DNA from: Alviniconcha marisindica
Lineage: Eukaryota > Mollusca > Gastropoda > Provannidae
DNA length: 64,000 nucleotides
Assembly (NCBI GenBank): GCA_018857735.1
Contig: JABMCL010001087.1
Location: 1,277,501 to 1,341,500, forward strand
Reading direction: 5' to 3'
The notes beneath the pieces were generated by a model. It did not search any database. It was not told where the DNA came from and saw only the letters and a list, made by a program, of their open reading frames with translations. Shown here in pieces: positions 40,301 to 51,320 of the stretch (the first letter of the stretch is position 1; every line of letters begins with the position of its first letter). Made by a program: the position numbers and the translations under genes.

Positions 40301-43300
40301 CAGTGAAAACTGCCGAAAGACAACACTGTTACTGCTTCCAAATGGTGTGCTAATAAACTTCACTAATATATATATATGTAATGATGTAGGAGGTAGAGTG
40401 TATAAGCTGCAGATGGCCCAACAGGCAGAAAGAAACAATGCATTAGTAATTTCAAGTGTCATCTGTACTGTCATGATTTTTTTTTATCCAACTGTCACTT
40501 CCACAAGTGAATCCAAGCTGTGCTTCACTTACATTCATGACAATAAAGAGCAAGTATTCACTGCACGAAAAAGCAAGCACACATCTAGTTCCAGCCTTTC
40601 CTTGGCTGAAAAATTGTAAATATTTTCACTGAAACTATGCATTTTAGACAGTTGCATCTGTGAACAAAATATCTGATGTGAGAACTACATTATGCGTGTA
40701 AGCAACACTGTATTCTTGGGTTGGGGAAGGGTGTTACAAGGCAAGAAGCAGGGTATGTGGATAATAAATAGGGTTAGGAAACTTTAAGAGACACTGCACT
40801 GATATGGTACCAGTGGCACCAACACTACCATGGTAATGCCCTTCTTATACAATCTTCATCAAGTGCTATAAGTCCATCACCATCATCCTGAAGAATAAAT
40901 CTGTAAACAACCACCAATCTCAGAAACAAACACTCTAGTATAGTTGTGGTGCCACACCCTCTCCACAACACACACAATCACCTTTGGTGCCACACCCTCT
41001 CCACAACACACACAATCACCTTTGTACATTCAATCTTCATACACCATTCACCTTCCTTCCCATCCACACAAAGCCACCATCACAATATGACGCAAATGCT
41101 GCCTCACTTGCAGTCTATGTGATTTTGTATGAGCCAGTCATGGGTTTCATCATGGTCTCCCCCACCCATCAACATACACACACACATACACATTTTCACT
41201 GTCTTGCTTGTCTCACTCGCAGTCTAACTAATTGAACCAGACACATGCTGCAGTTTTGTTTCAGTTGTGTATATATGCACTAACACACATTCTTTCTTAC
41301 TCCGTCACTCTCTGATCATTTGTGGTCTAACTGAATGAAGACCCTACCAATCTTCACAAACTTTGTGGGGAAAACTGATAGATACTTTGGGGGAAAACAA
41401 GTGTAAATACTCACTTGACTCACATTCAAAAGAAAATTTTAAAAATACAACTCCACTTCCAGTAATTCTTTTAAATTCTCAGTCATACACCTTGAAACAG
41501 GTTGTGGTAAACAAACTGGCATAGGAATGCCAAGCTGAATGGTGATGCATGCAAGAAAAGGCACTGATCAAGTTTCTTGCAGATACATGAAACATGTCAA
41601 TCATCTTCCTTAACTGCATGCTTCATTCACTAAAAGAAAAGAGTTTGTGCACAATTTATACAAAACAATAATGTAAAGGAAAAAAGCCTGTTCTCAGTTA
41701 AACCTTTTTTTTTTAAATAAATGAAACTTGTGAACACAATACAACTTTCAGTTTCATCTATGTGATGTTGCTGTGACTTGAAACTGAGTCAAGAAAAACT
41801 GTGTACATTTTTTAAAATGACATTCAAAGGATGCTAACGTGATGCCAACTGTGAAAGATTACATTGGAGTATTTCTGAGAAAAAGGCAAGCCAGCAAATA
41901 ATTTTATCAAAGCAGGAAACCAAATGATTTTCCTAAAACACCTATATATATACTCTGGAGTACAGCAGACACAGAAATCATAGTACCCACTGCAAACAAT
42001 CTGTGTCAGAACACAGCACTGCACGCTTAACACACCTATGCATGCTTGACACACTGAAAGGAATTCTGCCTTCCTGACTGATTTTTGTCTTGTCTTTGAA
42101 ATCCTCTTTGGACATAAAGCTGTATGTGTAACATCAGTGAAACACAAGTGTTATAATATGTCATGTGACAGACTGTGTGTCACCCTAACTGACTGACTGG
42201 GGATTAAATGTCAAGATACTAATCCTTCAAACCATGCCAAATGAAAGCACTGCATGTGTATGTAAGTGATCTCACTTGATACTCAATGGAAGTATTGCAT
42301 GTGATCACATCTGATAATGTAACAATCATACAAAAGTAAACATATATACAAACATACAAAGACAGTACATTTACAGAATTATACTTCAGTCACTCCTAAG
42401 GACATCACCTTGAAAGTAGGCCAGTGTCAGCAAGACTATGGTGTGCAAGTTTGAAGGTTATTATGAATGTGGAGAATCTCACCAAAATATGAGAAAAAGT
42501 CTTTGAGAAATTTTTGTCATGGCAGGCCAGACAAACACTGATCATAACACAGACTTTTCATGTGAGCAAAAACACTGAGAAAATACGTAATTAAGTTGTT
42601 AAATGTTAGCCATTTCAGTATCAATCTAAACTAAAACTTGTACCTTGCTCATGTCATAAGACATGAAACTTTTAATTACCACTATCTGTGTTAGAGAAAC
42701 CAACAAACAAAATTTTAAGCACATAATATTATGAGAATAATTATAACATTTAACTATAAATCAGCTTGAAGAAGGGGAAAAAAAAAATCAAAAAAAAAAT
42801 CACTGCTACTACTAGATGAAATAAACAAAGCAAGCACCTTTGATGATCCTGTACCAGGAAACGTTTTTGTCTCTTGTACAGCACTGATGTGTGCCATTAA
42901 GTTCTCTTTCGGGAAATGTCAGTCTTTGCTCTTACAAAGACTGTGCAAAATGTTTGCCAAAGTTCTCTTGACAGTAACCTTTTCTTAACAGTTTTTGAAA
43001 ATTCTAGCCAAGTGTCTTGGGTTGGAAAAGAAATGTCATCAGCCCACAAAAGAAATGTCTTAGGCCTGATGCAGAAATGTTTTCAGCCTAAAATACCAAG
43101 CGCAATTGTCAGTTCTTATGTACTTTGCAAGTCAAATCTGTTTCTCGAGACGTGTTGAACTGGAGGTTCACAGTTCAAATGTCCCAGCAGAAAACGACAA
43201 CACGCAAGACTTACTGGACCTTGAAAAGTTTGGGCTTTTTCTTTGGAGAAAAGCTGTAAACTGAAATCATAAGTCAGCAGACAGTGACAAACAGTTATAC

Positions 43301-46300
43301 AAGCCTAGAGGACCTAGGCCAGGCAAACCAGGCAAGCCAAGGAAAAATAACGCAAGGCGTGGGGCAAGTCTGTTGATGACAAGCGAACAGGAGCAGTTGG
43401 TGAACGCTGAAGCGAGTGAAGAGGTTCAGCTGGCTCAGTCCACCAACTCTCCACCCTCTCTTGAAGCCGCACTGGCACAGCTCAGAAGCTTGACCCGTCT
43501 CCCCCCATCCTCAAAAAGCGACGATGATGCCCACTCAAGTAGCAACGGAGAGATACGTCTTAGTGTGTACGTTTCTCCGCTGTGTGTTTATGTTATGTCA
43601 GTGATGCAAGAGTAAAGAGTTACCAGATTGCTTTGGGATATACACCTGTCTGCTGTGAACTTCCAAGCGCTTAGTTCATTTTGAGTTTGCTTGAGTTTCT
43701 CCTTGCAATCATCCATTTCCTTGGCCATGCGCTGGAACACAAGGTTCACAGCTGGGTCCAGGAGCAGAGAGCGCAGTTGGGCCGAGTTCTGGGTCTGGGA
43801 TGATTTCATCTCTGCAATCTGGTTCTGAAATAATTCATCATGCCACATATTAAAATAAGAGCTACAAAAAAATGGAGCTCAAAATCAAACTTCTTTTATT
43901 ACTTCAAATCTTTAGAAAATAATCACAGTGAACTTTGTCTAGTCTATCTATTTCTATTTCACATACAAGTGCATATGCATGTAATGTTATTGTAAATGCA
44001 TGGGCAGTATGTGTATGTGTGTTTGCACACACCAGAGTATGTTTTTCAGCAAATTCCTCTTGTAATCTGTGCTGGAGAAAATTACAGACAACATTCAGTA
44101 ACAACAAATCCCATCCTTCAAACTGACCATGCAGTCCTGTAGTTCCTGCTCCTTATTGGTCAATCGAAGCACAAGGGTATTTTCTCTGCGAGACGAATCC
44201 TGACTCTGCTGCTTCAGCTTGTCATCACCTTCTTTCTCATCACCATCATCTGCAACAAGTCAAAAACTCTCATGTTTAGCACAAAGTCAGACAAAACAAA
44301 GAGCACTATAAATGCATTAATTAAAATCCATGACAGATACACATGTACACTTAAAACCTGTTGATGATAATCAGCAAGCAAGGAGGTAAACCCCAGAAGA
44401 ACAAAAATACAGGTTTTAATCAAGAAGCAAAACATTAACCCACTTTGCCCCAGACCGCCCGTCACTGGCCACTCTTTTTTTTAGACTGCGTAACCCCAGG
44501 CTGCCTGGTAGTGGACAGTTAGCAGACGCTCCATACTGGCATCCCAGTTTATGCAAATAGGAACAAGATTCTTGCAAGACTTGTAGCCTTGTTTCCGCTA
44601 CTGTCTATTACTTTCGGTGATGTGCGTTGTTTGACGTTCAGTGGAGTTTGAGAACACTGTGAATTTTAAGTTGCGCGATGGACACGATAGATGCATGAAA
44701 ATAAACAAAAGCCCTCCTGTTAGCAATGGCTTCAGAGCTTCATCCTTTGAGATTTGAACTGAAAATTTGGTTCAGGTGCTTACCATGGGCACCTTAACAA
44801 ACTCACGGTGCTTCATCTTTGGAGATTCAAACTGGAAATTTTGCAGTCAGTTACCATGTAGGCACCCTAAAACCTGACATTCAGATGCGGACATTTCTGA
44901 TTTGGGATTATTATTATTTTATTCTTTTATTTTTTAGTGAAAAAATTCAAAACCTGTTGAATATACAAGAACGATGCATTCGCACACTGGTGAAAATACA
45001 AAGTGAGCTGAAACTTTTATTTGGTGTTTATTATTGATTTTTAAAGTTGTATAGCAAGATCATTTGACACAGTTACTTCCCTTCACATGGGATTTCGTAG
45101 CGAAAGGGCCACGGCTAGTCTGGAGCCAAATGGGACCTAAATAAATAATATGTAACTTACCCCCAGGTACTTACTACACCAACATCACCTCATCAAACCA
45201 TACAACTTACCTGTACATAGCACTTGTCTTCATGAATCATTTTCTAATGTTGTGATGTCAGCGTCTAAAATCATCTTTCGCTTTTAGTTAAAACTAGAAA
45301 GGCCATTAATTCTGGCCTATGAAAATCTAATCAAACTGATTAAACTTCCTAAACATCACCCCTAACAGAAGAAAACCTCAAAGGGACCCCGAAGCGTGAT
45401 ACATGTTTGCCTGAAAACAGAAATTGTGCAAATACTTTTACTTGATGTTACTGTCAGTAGTTAAACACTGTGTATAAATTAATGTCCCATCAGCTGCATT
45501 GGGTCACTGACCTAATGACAAATCCCAGTTGTCTGATCAATATTTATACAACAAAAGTACCTTTTTTGCTTCAAATTTGAGCTCCACAGAAGCAGCCACA
45601 TTGGTTCATGCTTTACCAGTGACAAACATAAACATGCTGGCTCCTCACATAATAGACACATGCCACACATGACGGCCTTGTTCATGACATCACAGACACA
45701 CATTGCCCTGTTCATGTTACAGACACACACTACTAGGACCAAAAGGGCTGTAACCAATGCCATGGCTTTTCAATTTAAACATACATTTTTAACTCTTTCA
45801 AGGCTTTCTGCATCTTAAGACGCGGAGCTTAGCAGTACGCTTGACAACGATCCGCATCTTCAGACGTGGTAAGAATTAAAGATTTTTAACGGTCTTACCG
45901 ACTTTCAAGTGGACTGGAGACAATTATATTACACTAACTGCATCAATTTCTGACACTTTCGGTAATACCCTTAGTCCAGTCGAGTGTTCCTTTGTCTGTT
46001 TTGGCATCTGTAACACGTGTGTCAAACTGACGAAAGTTGCATGTTTCAAAATGGCAGCGCGCAGAGTGAACATGCATTACTCAGCAAGGAAAACTGTGGA
46101 ATTAGTACCGAATGAGGGCTCAGATCTAGAAGATTTTTCGGACAGTGGTTCTGAAAAGAACATTGTTGATTCTGGCGAGGAGTTGTGCCAGTAGATCTCA
46201 AGAGACAGCGATAACAACATCTTCATTTTCATCATTGGGATCCGTGCAACCAGTAGAATAAAACTCTTTTTTTAACTGTGTTTGGACAGTTCCCACTTTG

Positions 46301-49300
46301 CTGTTCGAACAGAGAAAGGTATATGATATAACGCTATGGATTATTAATCTGACAAGTACACATTCCAAGCTTTCTAAAAACATATACGTTTACTGTATTA
46401 TTCCTAGTAGTTTATTTACTACGATTTTTTTTTAAACAGGCAAAAACAGTGCGTCTACAGGAGCCGAGCGCGCCATTTTGTGGCATCTTGAATGAGCTAA
46501 ACAGGCCATCAATAAAAATATTGCTGCAAATTAATTTCATTCTGTTCCTATTGAAATGGTCCAAGATGCTTCTTCGCTTGGGGTCCCCTCTAAAAAACAT
46601 GTAATTTTGCTCACCTTTATCCAAAGATCCCCTCTGCTTTGCCTGAAGATATGCCACATGGTCATTCAGTTCTCGCAACCTATAATTTTAAGTAAACAAG
46701 AAGAGCATTGCTCACACAACACATTTAATACAGAAAATGAATTCAAAATTCTACTGTACAATGTAACAATGGTGCAAGGTCACAAAAACTGGTAAGTGGT
46801 ATTACAGCTGTGTAAAACTTGAGAGATTAATGTCACGCAGTTTCCACAATCTAGCTTGAACTAGTTGAAGAGAATACATTAAAACCGTGAAAGCCAGGTT
46901 TTCAATCAGGCCAAAAATGCATTACCTCCATAAAATAAATGCTTAAGATTCTCAAAGCCTTTTGCTCAGGACTGTGTCCATAGACCCAACAGTACTGTGC
47001 TAGCAGCTAAATGAGATGAAAACTTGTCTAAAAACATATCACTTTCAATTTTAGCTCTCTGCTGTCACTGTCACGGTGAGGATCATCCAAGATCACTGGA
47101 ACTGGAATTGAAGTGTAAGCCTCAACTATTACCATACACATTTTACAAGATCTAAAACAAAACAATCAAAATTTAATTCAGGATGTCATATATATTTATG
47201 ACAATTTTTTAAATAGATTTTTCACTTTTAACTAGCTTACTAATACAATGTATGGTCCACATATGGAGGAGCGTTAACTGTATGTATTTAATGCTTCTTT
47301 TAAGTTGCCTTAATCTGACAGTACTTTGACACCAGATCCCCTGATGCGTGCAAGCATGCATGTGTGTTTACTAGAGTTTAAACCTTCTATAATGTGCAGA
47401 CAAGAGGCAAATTTCCATGTATGATTTTAGCATGTACAATAAACAATCTTATCTAATGCAAGTTTCTGAGAAAAGGCCAAAGTCTGTGTTTTTGCAGCAA
47501 TAATTATTCTGCAGCAGAAGAAAAAGCATGAAACTTTGAAAGTTCAGAGAACTCATATTCAAAGCACAATAGGTTTGTGAAGACCTACACTTTACATAAA
47601 AATACAGGCTTCACAGTGTAAACACATGGGTCCTCATACAGATACACCTCCAATGTAACTGTAAATCAAATTCATAAAAAGAAGCCTGCACATAGCATAA
47701 TCTTGTCCACATATGCACCAATCATACTGAATTATAAAATATAAAAAAGGCTAAGATTAGATGCACACTTTGCAATTAAGTAAAATACAATCATACCTTT
47801 TATCACATTAACGTTGAAGTTAAAAAGGTGTCTGTGTGGGTGAGCATGTGTGCATTTTTATACTACATATTATAGGCTTTCAGAATGTAGGGCAAAATAC
47901 AACACAACATAATTACAGCATACTTAGACACTACAGTACAATGAAGAACAATTGACTTCATAACAGCTCTTGGTAGCTTACTTTTCAATCAGGTCTTCCT
48001 TGCTCAAATTTCCAAGGTCATCCAAATCGAGGCGAAGCTGAAAAAAATTCCAATAACCACTTAAAACTTAAGTAGAACTATCTGACATTGGCATAATGCA
48101 ACCAAAGTAAAATGCTCACCAATTATCTGAAATAATCTCAACAAACTTTACAAAGAATACTTTTCTCCTAAAGAGAAAATGTTCAAGAAACTCACATTAA
48201 AATGGGCTCACATTCAAAGAACAAAACCTAGAAATGATTATAAACAAAAGTAATGTAAAACAATCACAACTACAGAAAAGTGTTGACCTTTGCTGAGCAT
48301 GATAATCTCTAGACAATTCACACATGTAAACACACGCACACAATACAGAAGGATCATTTGTGAAAGTGGCAAGTAAACTTTATTTTCAAGAATTCCTCTT
48401 CCTTGAAGTTGAACACTGTAATCACAACACGAGACCACACTAAACATCAAGCAAATGTGGCTGACCAATCTGGCTGGGTACATTTACATGAAAACACGAA
48501 AGAATGTTTCAGAAGTGGTCTTACAAAAGGTGTGTTTTTTCATGTCACTTTTGTGTCACTACCTTTGTTTTTGAAGACTGAACAAAAAAATACATTAATT
48601 CCTGTAATGCATGTAGAATATAATATTAGAAACTAATTCAGTAATTGGAGTAATAAACATCTGAGAAAAGTGAACAAAAACTGCACCACAAATGTGATCT
48701 GAATTCCTGTTGAACTAACAACTGTGAAGTATGTAATTGCCAAAATCTTTTTTCTTTTTCTTTTTCCTCCTACTGTCCTAGTCATTGACTTTGTTCAAGG
48801 GAAGAAGAGTGTTCCTTCAACTCCCCCCCCCCCCCCCCCCCAAGTCCAGAAGCCAATGGAAGCTCCAGCTAAACAAGATCACTTCCGATGTTGATCAGCA
48901 AGCAAAACAATGAACACAGAGTTTTATTACATTTTTCTTAAACAATTTCAGTGTCGTCTCCTTGCTGTTTTTTCCTCACGATTTTGCCTCAGTTTCATAG
49001 GGCTCACGCAAAACCAGCAAATTTCAAATTTCAAATTTTTTACCAGTCAAGATCAACACATAAAATACCAGGAAACAAATCTTATTTTGTTTGACTGGTT
49101 TTCAAAAAAGAAAGAAAGAAAATGCGGCACAGTGAGCAACTGCATGAGATTTGCATGCATGCATTTTCTAGGCAGGGAAGGGAGCTGTGTGTCTGCTAGT
49201 ACATCTCTAGTACTAGTAGTAGTAAACTAGTGTGGATGGCCATATATGTGTATGACTGGTTGCAGCAATCATCTGCTCAGTTTCTGTAAGCCAATTTTAC

Positions 49301-49905
49301 CACCTTATACTTATAGATTAGATGTCACACCAGTTTGAAAAAGGTCTTGTGCAATCATTGGTTTGAGATATTATCTGGGGACTTGATCATAAGTGAACTA
49401 CAAACAAGTACACAAACACAAAATAGGCACATTCCAGTTTCCACCAATTGTATTGCAGCTAAACCACACTTCATATCTAAATAAATATATATATATAAAA
49501 TAATTAATTAACAAAACCATTTTATCCTATGTTCTACTGTCTTGATAGATCATACAAATGGACACGGTTGGACGAGCAGATAGAGGATAAAGCATTCTAC
49601 ATTTAAAGCAGGTAGGTAGTCATTTCCAACGCCCAACTCCAGCACTGTTCTAAGCTGTCATGTCCTAATTCTGCACTGTTGCCTTTAATTAAGCATATGC
49701 TTAGTATGTAGCGTCGGTGATGAAAGTGTCAAGTAAGCCTGGGTCTGGAAATCTATGATACTCTATCTTTAGAAGGGTTCACTGCACTTCCACCAACCTT
49801 TTTTTAATTCTACATTACGCACAAATATTTATAACTATTTTTTATATAATCAAATGTCCAGATCTTAGTTCTTACCCTCTTTGGTGATGGTGGCCCTTCT
49901 GACAT
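28505..49905 (-). CDS. WTAP: WTAP / female-lethal(2)d homologue, m6A methyltransferase complex regulator
   Basis: Seven coding exons join in frame: 49905-49876, 48037-47982, 46679-46615, 44249-44128, 43824-43646, 31222-31068, 29301-28505. They total 1,404 nt, giving about 467 aa (human WTAP is about 396 aa, fly Fl(2)d about 536). Family hallmarks are LKQQSQDSSRREN, LLLDPAVNLVFQRM, QNELSAWKFTAD, GKRLMAKCRMLLQENEELG and EDVEGMQSMIYVLQQQLK. The N-terminal PPSPKRLRL resembles the WTAP nuclear localisation signal. Residues about 30-235 form the coiled coil; the remaining tail is Ser/Thr/Gly/Asn-rich and poorly conserved. In animals WTAP anchors METTL3-METTL14 in nuclear speckles, links them to VIRMA, ZC3H13 and CBLL1, and influences splicing. 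The gene lies head to head with SOD2. Intron 5 is 12.4 kb and intron 3 holds piggyBac-like elements. Identification is firm; the 5' UTR is less certain. Confidence 0.95.
29500..29760 (+). repeat. Imperfect tandem repeat in WTAP intron 6
   Basis: Two units of about 120 bp share TCAGTCAAAATGGAATTATA and AATGCCTAT; a third partial unit ends with GTGTGGTCTAACC. Confidence 0.7.
29890..30225 (+). repeat. Dispersed repeat, copy at 30 kb
   Basis: This is the partner of the 7.4-kb copy, located in WTAP intron 6. It has no open frame and the family is not recognised. Confidence 0.6.
31068..31222 (-). CDS. WTAP: WTAP coding exon 6
   Basis: The 155-nt exon (acceptor ATTTCAG, donor GTGTGT, phase 2 to 1) encodes SQMGKRLMAKCRMLLQ, then ENEELGKMISSGRTAKL and EAEIALHKTMVAEMK. 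It continues the coiled coil after a 12.4-kb intron. Confidence 0.95.
31510..31690 (+). repeat. Short tandem repeats upstream of WTAP exon 6
   Basis: Units of about 45-50 bp carry GAAACAATCAATGATCTGAA and ATTATTAAGCATTTATCATC. Confidence 0.75.
32591..32771 (+). repeat. (TG)n, (GTT)n and G-run
   Basis: About 75 bp of TG, then GTT-rich sequence, ending in 17 G followed by GAGAGA. Confidence 0.95.
33486..33560 (+). mobile_element. tRNA-like sequence, probably a SINE head
   Basis: GTAGTCTAATGGTTAGCACT resembles a tRNA D-arm/box A, and AAGTTCAAATGTC, 40 bp on, a degenerate box B. The acceptor arms do not pair, and it lies within a WTAP intron. A decayed SINE of a second type or a tRNA pseudogene are both possible. 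Confidence 0.45.
35830..35890 (+). repeat. (CA)n microsatellite
   Basis: About 60 bp of CA with one CC interruption. Confidence 0.95.
37341..37392 (+). repeat. (TG)n microsatellite
   Basis: About 52 bp of pure TG. Confidence 0.95.
40948..41023 (+). repeat. Perfect 38-bp tandem duplication
   Basis: GGTGCCACACCCTCTCCACA plus the following CACACACAATCACCTTT occurs twice without a visible difference. Confidence 0.9.
43142..43615 (+). pseudogene. Unidentified coding-like remnant in WTAP intron 5, plus strand
   Basis: One frame reads RRVELEVHSSNVPAENDN, TQDLLDLEKFGLFLWRKAVN, an in-frame TGA (43,262-43,264), then DKQLYKPRGPRPGKPGKP, NARRGASLLMTSEQEQLV, EASEEVQLAQSTNSPPSLE and LAQLRSLTRLPPSSKSDDD. 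The composition (Gln, Glu, Ser, Pro; higher GC) is protein-like and unlike the surrounding AT-rich intron. It stops about 30 bp short of WTAP exon 5, which lies on the other strand. I do not recognise the family. A retrocopy with one nonsense mutation, or an exon of a nested gene, would both fit. Confidence 0.35.
43646..43824 (-). CDS. WTAP: WTAP coding exon 5
   Basis: The 179-nt exon (acceptor ATTTCAG, donor GTGTAT, phase 0 to 2) encodes NSAQLRSLLLDPAVNLVF, then QRMAKEMDDCKEKLKQ and TQNELSAWKFTAD. It is the most conserved block of the family. Confidence 0.95.
44128..44249 (-). CDS. WTAP: WTAP coding exon 4
   Basis: The 122-nt exon begins with an acidic DDGDEKEGDD stretch, then DKLKQQSQDSSRRENTLV and LRLTNKEQELQDCM, aligning with the KLKQQQQES-RREN block of WTAP. 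The acceptor is TTGCAG; the donor GTCAGT follows ATG in phase 0. Confidence 0.93.
44435..45140. mobile_element. Non-autonomous piggyBac-like element
   Basis: The left end is TTAA followed by CCCACTTTGCCCCAGACCG. The right end near 45,110-45,140 carries the inverted counterpart (GGCTAGTCTGGAGCC, AAATGGGACC, then TAA). The piggyBac superfamily duplicates TTAA and starts with CCC. The inside contains a diverged two-unit tandem repeat (44,730-44,880) and no transposase frame. It lies in WTAP intron 3. Confidence 0.5.
45789..46194 (+). mobile_element. piggyBac-like transposon fragment with transposase N-terminus
   Basis: TTAA at 45,789 is followed by CTCTTTCAAGGC, resembling a piggyBac terminal repeat. 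Downstream, 46,051-46,194 encodes a 47-residue peptide, MAARRVNMHYSARKTVE then LVPNEGSDLEDFSDSGSE, with the acidic style of piggyBac transposase N-termini, before a TAG. The catalytic DDD domain is absent. It lies in WTAP intron 3, 650 bp from another piggyBac-like element. Confidence 0.45.
46615..46679 (-). CDS. WTAP: WTAP coding exon 3
   Basis: The 65-nt exon encodes LRELNDHVAYLQAKQ then RGSLDK, corresponding to the LRWKQYEAYVQAL segment of vertebrate WTAP at the start of the coiled coil. It enters in phase 2 and leaves in phase 1 with donor GTGAGC. Confidence 0.9.
47982..48037 (-). CDS. WTAP: WTAP coding exon 2
   Basis: The 56-nt exon enters in phase 0 after a T-rich TTTTTTTCAG acceptor and leaves in phase 2 (donor GTAAGC). 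It encodes LRLDLDDLGNLSKEDLIE, with the Lys completed by the next exon. Confidence 0.88.
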
Positions 49906-49911
49906 TGAGAC
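49876..49911 (-). CDS. WTAP: WTAP exon with start codon
   Basis: The acceptor TTTGCAG precedes GTCTCA and the ATG read from 49905. Ten codons give MSEGPPSPKR, and the GTAAGA donor leaves phase 0. Six bases of this exon are 5' UTR. The basic PKR continues into LRL of the next exon, matching the PKKVRL-type signal of other WTAP proteins. Confidence 0.85.
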
Positions 49912-50946
49912 CTGCAAATCAAACAAAACACAGATATATGCTTTATAATACTTTATAGTATATTATATTAACTAAAACTGGGGAGGGAAGAGAGTTTAAC
50001 CTTTACAGGGAGCAATATACCATTCTTGCACAGAAATAGATTATATAAATTACAAAACACAATAATAATAATATTAATATTATAATAATGTATACTTGCT
50101 TTAAAAGTAATAAAACACATACACTGACTGACTGAGCACAAACATCACAACCGATACATACACTGATACAGACGGATGTTTTAAACTTATGTAAGTTATG
50201 AAGAAGTACTAAAATTACTATTCTGGATGTTTCCAACTTTTTATGAACAAGTACCATTAGCACTACCAAACATTGAAACAAGTAAAAACTAAAATTCTAT
50301 TCGAGTATTTCCAAAGTTGGAAAATGTCTGTGGAATTTTTACTTGCCGCTGGAAGCAGGCTCTACAAAAGCTATTAGTATTACTATATTGTTACCTCAGT
50401 TCTTCGAAAGCTCGTTTCAGTTTCAGTTTCTGTTCAGGACTATTAGTATTAGGAACTGGCATTATTTATACTAATTATAGTTTTATACAATTTATACTCA
50501 AATTAGTTTTACCAAATGTGAGCTCATTTATATACAGGTACAAAAGCAATGCGATAAAATATAAACATGTCATATTCTAAAACAAGTGATCTGCTGATTA
50601 CAATAAATGTTACACCATCAGGGACTAGAAAAAAATACCCAAAGCAGCGACTATTCTCGACAGTAGTCAGATCTAGACCAATAATCTAGAAATCAGGGTC
50701 GCCTGATCCATCAAACAAGTTCAGTTCCAATTTCAAAAGCAACTGTTTTCGGTTCCCCATATTTGTCACATGCAAACATCCAATATGAAAGAAAGTACCG
50801 TTTGCGAGCAAAATAATATACAGGCCCACTCCCCAACAAAAATCAATCATGGCAAGATCGTCCGACCGGGGAGTGAAATGCAAGATGGCGGTTTCTTACT
50901 TCCTGATTTGCTTCTGTTTTACATGCCCGCAATGTTAAATACTTAC

Positions 50947-51085
50947 TTATTGCAGTAAACAGCTTGGCGTCAATGTTGTAACTTAGTCTGCCAATCCCAG
51001 AAGAAGCAACTCGAGGATGAGGTCTCAAAAATTTGGATTTTACAAGCGATGCACTCCCGTTACGCAGGGAACGCCGCCATGCTAT
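50947..51085 (-). promoter_or_regulatory. Candidate WTAP 5' untranslated exon
   Basis: A strong donor (AATAA before GTAAGTATT) at 50946-50941 is on the minus strand, upstream of the WTAP start exon. The exon's right edge is a guess, set near a GCCGCCAT (YY1-like) motif at 51,073-51,080. Splicing it to the acceptor at 49,911 would give a 5' leader. An alternative start region is 50,875-50,900, where CAAGATGGCGG (YY1) and ACTTCCTG (ETS) motifs sit together. Confidence 0.4.
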
Positions 51086-51288
51086 ACAAATATGCAAATC
51101 AGGTATTGAACATAAAGTTTTGCCAGTAAAATTAATATATTGAAAAAAAATGCCCTTAGAATTGCAAAGGAAATGCAGTGAATATAACACATTTATAATA
51201 TGCACATTTATTGGATACAAACGATAAAATATCTTGTGTGTAGAGAGTAACCGTTATTTGACCTTCACCTCTTCGTTCCCCCAACAAA
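51086..51288. promoter_or_regulatory. Putative bidirectional promoter between WTAP and SOD2
   Basis: This interval of roughly 200 bp separates the candidate WTAP 5' exon (minus) from the SOD2 start codon (plus). It holds an octamer ATGCAAAT at 51,092-51,099 and lies next to GCCGCCAT. No TATA box suits either direction. The function is inferred from the divergent arrangement. Confidence 0.4.
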
Positions 51289-51320
51289 ATGCTGTCTGCT
51301 GCGACAAATTCTGCGAGAAG
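51289..51320 (+). CDS. SOD2: SOD2 exon 1 (start of mitochondrial presequence)
   Basis: ATG begins [10 protein letters not shown], and the exon ends in phase 2, exactly what the next acceptor at 56,498 needs. The joined product reads [20 protein letters not shown]. Vertebrate SOD2 also begins MLSR with a very short coding first exon. The donor GTGCAC is weak, so the exact end is not proven. Confidence 0.65.

Larger units (their letters stand above)
31223..43645. other. WTAP: WTAP intron 5 (12.4 kb)
   Basis: This AT-rich intron holds microsatellites, a tRNA-like SINE head, a 38-bp tandem duplication and the coding-like remnant at 43.1-43.6 kb. At about 37,873-38,020 there is a weak acidic frame (ATG ATC AAC, later YDSDEMEEST) with an internal stop, possibly another transposase remnant. 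I see no other supported feature. Confidence 0.7.

Noticed and set aside
51078..51101. ATG in a GCCGCC context as SOD2 start (MLYKYANQ, GTATTG donor)
   Set aside because: It ends in phase 0, incompatible with the phase-2 entry of SOD2 exon 2, and lacks presequence character.
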